In this document: one piece after another, positions 7,261 through 13,464 of the stretch
How positions within the stretch are numbered: position 1 is the stretch's first letter
Layout of the letters: each line of letters starts with the position of its first letter
Notes under the pieces: generated by a model
What the model saw: only the letters and a program-made list of their open reading frames with translations
Told to the model about the DNA's origin: nothing
Databases searched by the model: none
Origin: an uncultured Caulobacterales bacterium
Lineage (GTDB): Bacteria > Pseudomonadota > Alphaproteobacteria > Caulobacterales > Caulobacteraceae
Direction of reading: 5' to 3'
Length of the DNA: 13,464 nucleotides
Assembly: GCA_903903715.1 (NCBI GenBank)
Contig: CAIUZX010000037.1
Location: 1-13,464 of the forward strand
Program-made: the position numbers and the translations under genes

Positions 7261-7444
7261 GAGTCGCCGTCTGATCCAGTGATCTGGCCAGCAAATTAAT
7301 GTTTTTATTGGGGAATTATTGATTCGGCGAAATCCGCCTGCGGACACATCCGCGTGACATGCCCAGTGCTAGCCGGATTCGGCAAAAGCAGAAGCGCTCA
7401 GTTCGAACACAAATCAATTTTTTCACGCGAAACGCGCGGGAATC
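7261..7444. promoter_or_regulatory. Four GANTC (CcrM methylation) sites
   Basis: GAGTC at 7261-7265, GATTC at 7321-7325, GATTC at 7376-7380 and GAATC at 7440-7444 lie about 55-64 bases apart. GANTC is the target of the cell-cycle methyltransferase CcrM, and its methylation affects GcrA-dependent promoters. Random expectation in a 359-base stretch at this base composition is roughly one site, so four is a modest enrichment. Confidence 0.55.
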
Positions 7445-7496
7445 GACCGCGCACGTCTTGGCTGCGCGAAAACGACGACCGTCCGCAAGGGGAACA

Positions 7497-8795
7497 TTAC
7501 AGGTTCGCGCGCAACCATCCCGCGGCGCGCGACAGCACATCCCGCTCGCCCTGCCCCCGCTCTTCTTTTGGCCGCGCCGCCAGGGAGCGGTCCGACACGG
7601 CTTCACGAGGGCCGAAGGCGGCCCGCTGCAGAACGCCCACTGCGGCGCTGAACGCCGGCCCCGCCGCTGAGTCCGCCAGATGCGGCGCGCGGCGCGGTCG
7701 TCCGAGGCGCACCGGACAGTCGAAAACCCGCACGGCGAGCTCGCGAACACCGGCCAGCTGGCTCGCGCCGCCGGTCAGCACCACGCCTGCGCCTCTGGGA
7801 GTCCGCACGTCGGATTGTTTCAGGCGATCCCGGACGAGCTCTAGCGTCTCCTCCACCCGCGGGGCGATCACGCCCTTGAGCAGGGAGCGCGGGGCGGTGA
7901 CCGGCTCGGCGGAGGGATCATCGCCTCGCGGCGGCGCCTCCACCATTTCGCGATCTTCATTGGCTGACGCGATGGCCGAGCCGTGCAGCGTCTTGATCCG
8001 CTCGGCGCCCGCCAGAGTCGTCGTGAGACCGCGGGCGATATCGTTGGTGACGTGGGCGCCGCCGACGGTCAGCGTGTCGACGTGGATCAGCGATCCGCCA
8101 GAGAAGACAGCGGTCGAGGTGGACCCGCCGCCCATGTCGATGCAGATCGCGCCGAGATCCAGCTCATCGTCCTGGAGCGCAGCCAGCCCGGAGGCGAACG
8201 GCGCGGCGACCACGCCCTCCAGATGCAGGTGCGCCAGCTCGACGCAGTGCCCCAGCGTGGCGAACGCCGTCTCGGCCATGCTGACCACAAGGAGTTCAAG
8301 CGCCAGTTCGCGGCCATGCAGGTGTCGCGGATCGCGCACCGCCGCCTGCCGGTCGACGGCCCAGGCGATGGGCAAGAGGTGGATGATGCGACGGCCGGGC
8401 AGTCTGGCCTGAGCCAGCGCCAGCTGAATGCAGCGGGACAGGTCATGATCCCCGATAGGCCGCACGCCCAGGGACACCGCCGCGCTCACCCGGTGACTGG
8501 CGATCTGTCCGCCCGCCGTGGTCAGCACCACGCCGGTGACGTTGACGCCCGCCATGGTTTCGGCCTGCTCGACCGCCTGAGCGATCGCCTCAGCAGCTTC
8601 GTCGACGCTGGTCACCACGCCGCCGCGCACGCCACGGGACCGGACATGAGCCACGCCCGACGCCTGAATGATCCGCTGCTCGCGGTTCACGCCTTCGGGC
8701 TTCATGATGAAGCAGCCGACCTTCGACGCGCCCAGATCAACCGCCGCCACCACACCTTTACGGCCGCTTTCCCGTCGATCTACTGTTCGCTTCAT
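7497..8795 (-). CDS. ftsA: Cell division protein FtsA (actin-like membrane anchor of the Z-ring)
   Basis: Actin-like ATPase that tethers FtsZ filaments to the inner membrane and recruits later divisome proteins. The 432 residues are typical. Visible are the phosphate-1 motif VVAAVDLGASKVGCFI (15-30), the FtsA-specific 1C domain (about 100-170), phosphate-2 motif GAICIDMGGGSTSTAVF (215-231) and the adenosine motif GVVLTGGASQL. The C-terminal amphipathic helix VLSRAAGWLRANL is the expected membrane-targeting sequence. The ATG at 8795 has TGGAGGG ending ten bases upstream, and a small GGCG-CCTG-CGCC hairpin fills that spacer. The gene starts 69 bases after the ftsQ stop. It is followed by the 359-base ftsZ promoter region, so ftsQ and ftsA may be one unit and ftsZ another. 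Confidence 0.96.
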   Translation of the reverse strand: MKRTVDRRESGRKGVVAAVDLGASKVGCFIMKPEGVNREQRIIQASGVAHVRSRGVRGGVVTSVDEAAEAIAQAVEQAETMAGVNVTGVVLTTAGGQIASHRVSAAVSLGVRPIGDHDLSRCIQLALAQARLPGRRIIHLLPIAWAVDRQAAVRDPRHLHGRELALELLVVSMAETAFATLGHCVELAHLHLEGVVAAPFASGLAALQDDELDLGAICIDMGGGSTSTAVFSGGSLIHVDTLTVGGAHVTNDIARGLTTTLAGAERIKTLHGSAIASANEDREMVEAPPRGDDPSAEPVTAPRSLLKGVIAPRVEETLELVRDRLKQSDVRTPRGAGVVLTGGASQLAGVRELAVRVFDCPVRLGRPRRAPHLADSAAGPAFSAAVGVLQRAAFGPREAVSDRSLAARPKEERGQGERDVLSRAAGWLRANL

Positions 8796-8864
8796 GGCGC
8801 AGGCGCCCTCCAGATCAAGATCCCGGCCCCCGCCTTCTGGCGACGGCCGCCGTCATTCACGTCT

Positions 8865-9770
8865 TCAGCCCGCCGTCGTCGCCGTGGCGACGGTCGACGT
8901 CGGGTTCGCCACCAGCTCGCGCGGACGGATCCGCACATCCGGGGTCTTCAGGTCGATGCGCGGCACGCCAAGGCTCAGCACCCCGGCGTCACGCTCAAGT
9001 TGATCAAGCCGGATCAACGCCGCCTCTTCGCCCTCGGCGGGCAGCTGGACGAGGCTTTGATTGCGCAGCAGAAGGTCCCAGCGCCGGTTGTCGACGCGCA
9101 CCAGCGCCCAGAGCCGGCTCATCAGACTGGGGCGGGCCTGGATCAGCGGCAGGATCGCGGCGGCGGCGGAATCCGCCCCCTCCCCCACCACCAGCGGCAG
9201 GTCTGTGAAATGTCGCGCGTCAGTCTCAGCGATCACGCGGCCGGCGGGGTCGATCACGCTCAGGCGACCGAGATGCTGCCAGACCGCGACCCGACGTCGC
9301 TCAACGACATTGACGGTCAGCACGTCAGGCAGCATGCGCTCGACGCGCACGGACTGGACGAAGCCCACCTTGGCCACCTTGTCGCGCAACTGCGCCAGGT
9401 TCAGTCCCAGAATTGGCGCGCCTTCCGGAAGGTTGACCGCAGCCCGGATGAGCGGCTCCGCCTCAGGCGACGCGCCGACGACCTTGACCTCCCGCACCGC
9501 GAAACCCACGGAGGCGAAGCTGTTGTCGAGGCCGTGGCCGATGCGATCCACCACCGCCTGACCGCGGCCGCCGGTCGTCAGCAGGACAAGCGTCAACACG
9601 CAGCCGATCCCGGCCGTAGCGATCGCCGCCGTCTTCGGCGGAATGCCCGCAAAACGCCCGCTCGCACCATAGACCGCCGAACCGCGACGCGCACGGCTTC
9701 CAGCGGCCTTGGACGAGGCCTTCGGCTTTGCCGACTTCCGCGTTGTGGCGCCTCGCACTATCGCGGGCAT
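8865..9770 (-). CDS. ftsQ: Cell division protein FtsQ
   Basis: Bitopic inner membrane protein that links cytoplasmic and periplasmic divisome parts through FtsB and FtsL. The 301 residues show a basic cytoplasmic tail of about 45 residues (many K and R), one membrane segment AAIATAGIGCVLTLVLLTT (48-66), a periplasmic POTRA domain (about 91-160, FAVREVKVVGASP to LTVNVVERRRVAVWQ) and the FtsQ beta domain (LSVIDPAGRVIAE, WDLLLRN), then a Thr/Ala tail. I chose the ATG at 9770 because GGAGGA lies seven bases upstream. An upstream in-frame ATG at 9791 lacks a ribosome site, and the good site would then be inside the gene. The gene overlaps the ddl stop by 13 bases, suggesting translational coupling. 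A CtrA-like box about 140 bases upstream, inside ddl, may mark a ftsQA promoter. Confidence 0.93.
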   Translation of the reverse strand: MPAIVRGATTRKSAKPKASSKAAGSRARRGSAVYGASGRFAGIPPKTAAIATAGIGCVLTLVLLTTGGRGQAVVDRIGHGLDNSFASVGFAVREVKVVGASPEAEPLIRAAVNLPEGAPILGLNLAQLRDKVAKVGFVQSVRVERMLPDVLTVNVVERRRVAVWQHLGRLSVIDPAGRVIAETDARHFTDLPLVVGEGADSAAAAILPLIQARPSLMSRLWALVRVDNRRWDLLLRNQSLVQLPAEGEEAALIRLDQLERDAGVLSLGVPRIDLKTPDVRIRPRELVANPTSTVATATTAG

Positions 9771-10696
9771 CCGGCGTCCTCCACTATCCAAAGCACCAAA
9801 CGGTCGAACTCAATTCCGCAGTACGCCGCCTGCTCGGGTGCGAGCGACGTGGGCGTAAACCCGGGTTGAGTGTTCACCTCCAACAAAACCAGATCGTCCT
9901 TAACAGGGTCATAACGGAAGTCGCTTCGGGTAAGGCCTCGGCAACCCAATGCGGCGTGCGCGGCCTCGGCGGTGCGCATCGCCCGCTCGCGAACGTGATC
10001 CGGAATGTCAGCGGGGATAACGTGTTGCGAGCCGCCCTCCCCGTACTTGGCCTCGAAATCGTAGAAGCCCGCCGTGGGCACAATGTCGGTCACCGCCAGC
10101 GCCTTATCTCCCATCACGGCGACGGAGAGTTCCTTGCCGGCGATGTAGGGCTCGATCATCACCTCCTCGCCGAAGGTCCATGACGGGGCGGCGAGTTCCT
10201 GCGGGGGGCGGTTGGCGCCCTCGAAGACGAGGAACACGCCGACGGACGAGCCTTGCGCGTTCGGCTTCACCACATAGGGCGGCGCCATCACATGATCGGC
10301 CGCCGCGACGTGACGGTTGAACAGCCCGCCGCCGGGCACGCGGATCCCCGCCGCCGCCAGCACGGCCTTCGCCTTGGCCTTGTCCATGGCCAGCGCCGAG
10401 GCGAGCACGCCGGAATGGCTGTAGGGAATGTCGAGGGTCTCCAGCACGCCCTGCACACAGCCGTCCTCCCCCCAGGCGCCGTGCAGCGCGTTGACGGCGA
10501 CCTCCGGCTTCAGGCGGGCCAGCATTTCGGCGAGATCCCGGCCCGCATCCACCTCAAGCACCTCGGCGCCGAGACGCTTCAGCGCGTCGGCATAGGCGCG
10601 GCCGGAGACCAGACTGACCGGCCTTTCAGGACTTATGCCCCCCATGAGCACGGCGATGCGGCGACCGGCCAGCGGTCCGTTCTGATCTGGGGTCAT
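9758..10696 (-). CDS. ddl: D-alanine--D-alanine ligase
   Basis: ATP-grasp enzyme joining two D-alanines for the end of the peptidoglycan stem peptide; acts in the cytoplasm before MurF. The 312 residues are normal length. N-terminal VLMGGISPERPVSL contains the substrate-binding glutamate (E24); then LHGAWGEDG, SGVLASALAMDK, the ATP-binding lysine in YVVKPNAQGSSVGV (K144), FYDFEAKY (212-218) and Mg ligands D259, E273 and N275 in RSDF and LLEVNTQPG. The ATG at 10696 has AAGGAG nine bases upstream. An in-frame TTG six codons further up (10714) is the less likely alternative because the ribosome site would then be coding. The usual ERE-V-S-L here reads ERPVSL, a minor change. The gene follows murB by 44 bases and overlaps ftsQ by 13. 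Confidence 0.96.
   Translation of the reverse strand: MTPDQNGPLAGRRIAVLMGGISPERPVSLVSGRAYADALKRLGAEVLEVDAGRDLAEMLARLKPEVAVNALHGAWGEDGCVQGVLETLDIPYSHSGVLASALAMDKAKAKAVLAAAGIRVPGGGLFNRHVAAADHVMAPPYVVKPNAQGSSVGVFLVFEGANRPPQELAAPSWTFGEEVMIEPYIAGKELSVAVMGDKALAVTDIVPTAGFYDFEAKYGEGGSQHVIPADIPDHVRERAMRTAEAAHAALGCRGLTRSDFRYDPVKDDLVLLEVNTQPGFTPTSLAPEQAAYCGIEFDRLVLWIVEDAGCPR
9900..9914 (-). promoter_or_regulatory. Candidate CtrA binding site inside the 3' end of ddl, upstream of ftsQ
   Basis: The minus strand reads TTAT-N7-TTAA, one mismatch from TTAA-N7-TTAA, centred about 137 bases upstream of ftsQ. The codons it spans (CGT TAT GAC CCT GTT AAG) are unusually T-ended for this GC-rich gene, which suggests selection beyond coding. 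In Caulobacter crescentus the ftsQA promoter is CtrA-dependent. Confidence 0.4.
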
Positions 10697-10740
10697 GGGA
10701 CCTTGCTCCTTCAAGCAGCGGCGGCGGCTAACAGTAGCGG

Positions 10741-11643
10741 TTAGGGCCGTCCGATGCGCTTAATCTCCCACTCGAGCGTGACTCCGAGCTTCTCGGCCAC
10801 GTCCGCACGGACGGCCTCGCCGAGGCCTTCGAGGTCGGCCGCGGTGGCCTCCCCGGTATTGATGAGGAAATTGGCGTGCTGTTCGGAGAACATGGCCCCG
10901 CCGAACAGCTTGCCCCGCCAGCCCGCCGCATCGATCAGCTTCCAGGCGGAGTCGGGATGCGGGTTCTTGAAGGTCGAGCCGCCGGTACGCTCGCGGACCG
11001 GCTGACTGGCCTCCCGGGACGCCGTGATCTCGGCCATGCGGGCGAAGATGTCGTCCGGATCGGCTCGGGAGCCCTGGAACAACGCGCCGGTGAAGATCAG
11101 CTCATGCTCGGCCGCCGTCGCGGAATAGCGATAGCCGTATTTCAGATCCTCGACCGAGAAGATCACCCGCTCGCCCTGCCGGGTGACGGCGTAGGCCTCC
11201 ACCAGCACGTCCTTGATCTCGGACCCGTAGCAACCGGCGTTCATGGTCAGCGCGCCGCCGACCGAACCCGGCACGCCGGTCAGGAACTCAAGATCCGAGA
11301 GCTCCGCCTCCGCTGCAAATCGCGACACCTGAGCGTCAAGGGCGCCCGCGCCGGCGTAGATGCGGTGCTGATCCATCCGGCGCACATCGGCGAAAGGCTT
11401 GCCGAGGCGGACGACCACGCCCTCCACCCCGCCGTCGCGGACGAGAAGATTGGAGCCGACGCCGACTGCCGTCACAGGAACCGCAGGGTCAAGGGCGCGC
11501 AGGAAGGCCTGAAGGTCCGCCTCATCAGCGGGAAGGAACAAGACGTCCGCCGGACCTCCGACACGCAGCCAAGTATAGGGCGCCAGACTTTCGTCGCGGA
11601 CAAGTTTTCCTGCGACCTCCGGCAATTGGTCGCGCCAGCTCAT
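10741..11643 (-). CDS. murB: UDP-N-acetylenolpyruvoylglucosamine reductase MurB
   Basis: FAD enzyme that reduces the enolpyruvyl group to form UDP-MurNAc, using NADPH, in the cytoplasm. The 300 residues and the short C-terminal half fit the smaller, type II MurB. Visible are TWLRVGGPADVLF (24-36), the FAD-binding GVGSNLLVRDGG (61-72), GVPGSVGGALTMNAGCYG (123-140), YRYS with the active-site arginine R172, GSTFKNP with the proton-donor serine S223, and C-terminal LEWEIKRIG carrying the catalytic glutamate (E291 or E293). The ATG at 11643 overlaps the TGA of the upstream GFA gene as ATGA. Its own ribosome site is weak, so translation is probably coupled. ddl begins 44 bases downstream. Confidence 0.97.
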   Translation of the reverse strand: MSWRDQLPEVAGKLVRDESLAPYTWLRVGGPADVLFLPADEADLQAFLRALDPAVPVTAVGVGSNLLVRDGGVEGVVVRLGKPFADVRRMDQHRIYAGAGALDAQVSRFAAEAELSDLEFLTGVPGSVGGALTMNAGCYGSEIKDVLVEAYAVTRQGERVIFSVEDLKYGYRYSATAAEHELIFTGALFQGSRADPDDIFARMAEITASREASQPVRERTGGSTFKNPHPDSAWKLIDAAGWRGKLFGGAMFSEQHANFLINTGEATAADLEGLGEAVRADVAEKLGVTLEWEIKRIGRP

Positions 11644-12094
11644 GTTCGGTCTTTCTGGTGAGAAACAAGGTTTGTCAGCGAAACCGGCGAGTCCGGGTCG
11701 TCCGCCGTCCTGACCCGCGGCAGCTCATCGCAGATCCGTACGAAGGACAGTCTGGCCTCGACGCCGTAGTGGATTTCAATTGGGGCTATTTCGGGATCGT
11801 CGAGACTGCCGATGGTGACGTTGATCCGGCCCGATCCGATATACTGGAAGCCCAGCGGCGTGCCGCAGTCCCGGCAGAACGGTCGCCGTGCGAGGTTGGA
11901 GCTCGCGAACCAGCCCGGCTCCCCCCTGATCCAGGAAAGATCCCCGGTCGGGACGGAGGTCAGGCCGGCGAAGGGCCCGCCGACCGCCTTCTGGCACATC
12001 CGGCAATGACAGAAATGCGCGTGGCTGGGGCGGCTGGCCAGACGGTAACGCACCTGGCCGCACTGGCATCCGCCCTCGATGGCCGCGCCTGTCG

Positions 12095-12098
<4 letters not shown>
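11640..12098 (-). CDS. GFA-fold (CENP-V/GFA domain) zinc protein of unknown substrate
   Basis: A 152-residue protein of the family named after the glutathione-dependent formaldehyde-activating enzyme (Pfam GFA). Cysteines fall exactly as in that fold: C11 and C13 (GGCQCG), C30, C32 and C35 (FCHCRMC), C75 and C78 (CRDCGTPLG). In Gfa of Paracoccus the outer pairs bind a structural zinc and the middle trio a catalytic zinc; both sets are complete here. Most family members have no proven reaction, so I do not assign formaldehyde activation. The ATG at 12098 overlaps the murC TGA as ATGA, and its own TGA overlaps the murB ATG in the same way. It is therefore translated in line with two peptidoglycan genes. 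The open frame extends upstream inside murC, but the extra residues do not resemble the family. No signal peptide or membrane segment is seen. Confidence 0.9.

Positions 12099-13464
<1,366 letters not shown>

Larger units (their letters stand above)
7138..7496 (-). promoter_or_regulatory. ftsZ promoter and 5' leader region (359 bases without a gene)
   Basis: This is the largest gene-free stretch in the window, between the ftsA stop and the ftsZ start. It is clearly more AT-rich than its surroundings, notably 7296-7321 and 7411-7425. It contains a CtrA-like box (7234-7248), four GANTC sites (7261, 7321, 7376, 7440), a hairpin (7180-7195) and three Shine-Dalgarno-like motifs near the start. In Caulobacter crescentus, ftsZ transcription is known to be repressed by CtrA and stimulated by CcrM methylation of GANTC. 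I could not fix exact -35/-10 elements. No credible small ORF is seen here. Confidence 0.7.

Noticed and set aside
7411..7440. T-run next to a CGCG-AAA-CGCG hairpin after ftsA, resembling a terminator
   Set aside because: On the minus strand the hairpin is followed by A bases, not T; on the plus strand the T-run comes before the stem. Neither direction gives a terminator.
7316..7750. Minus-strand open frame covering part of the ftsA-ftsZ gap
   Set aside because: Mostly inside ftsA in another frame. The part in the gap is the AT-rich regulatory region and the product has no family resemblance.
7983..9869. Very long plus-strand open frame (628 residues) opposite ftsA and ftsQ
   Set aside because: It is antisense to genes with clear family motifs, has no recognisable domain and is rich in Arg, His, Gln and Pro. 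This is the usual by-product of GC-rich third codon positions on the other strand.

Overview
The window is a GC-rich stretch of alphaproteobacterial chromosome. Every gene I can support lies on the minus strand, so transcription runs from right (13464) to left (1). Gene content, order and protein detail point to Caulobacterales, in the Caulobacter/Brevundimonas/Phenylobacterium range. The FtsZ protein starts MAISLSAP, ends EIPSFLRRLAN and has a very long Pro/Ala-rich linker, as I recall Caulobacter FtsZ doing. I cannot fix the genus from sequence alone.

Right part (about 7100-13464): the distal half of the division and cell wall (dcw) cluster. In transcription order it holds murC (5' end outside the window), a small GFA-fold zinc protein gene, murB, ddl, ftsQ, ftsA and ftsZ. 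murC, the GFA gene and murB are joined by two ATGA stop/start overlaps. ddl and ftsQ overlap by 13 bases. MurC and MurB supply steps of UDP-MurNAc-pentapeptide synthesis, Ddl supplies D-Ala-D-Ala, and FtsQ, FtsA and FtsZ build the divisome. The one gene-free stretch above 300 bases (7138-7496, between ftsA and ftsZ) is AT-rich for this genome. It carries a CtrA-like box, four GANTC (CcrM) sites and a leader hairpin, so it is the likely cell-cycle promoter of ftsZ. A second CtrA-like box lies inside the 3' end of ddl, upstream of ftsQ.

A strong rho-independent terminator (5418-5456) closes ftsZ.

Left part (1-5296): lpxC (lipid A synthesis), bamD (outer membrane protein assembly lipoprotein), recN (double-strand break repair) and ligA (NAD+-dependent DNA ligase, 3' end outside the window). 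They follow in the same direction. recN and ligA are only 13 bases apart and probably co-transcribed.

This is mostly conserved core machinery, and I found no wholly unknown multi-gene system. The less ordinary points are the GFA gene coupled into the murC-murB junction, the regulatory architecture upstream of ftsZ and ftsQ, a conserved-looking aromatic patch in the FtsZ linker, and the C-P-C arrangement in the LigA zinc finger. No tRNA, rRNA, CRISPR array, insertion sequence or phage gene was seen.
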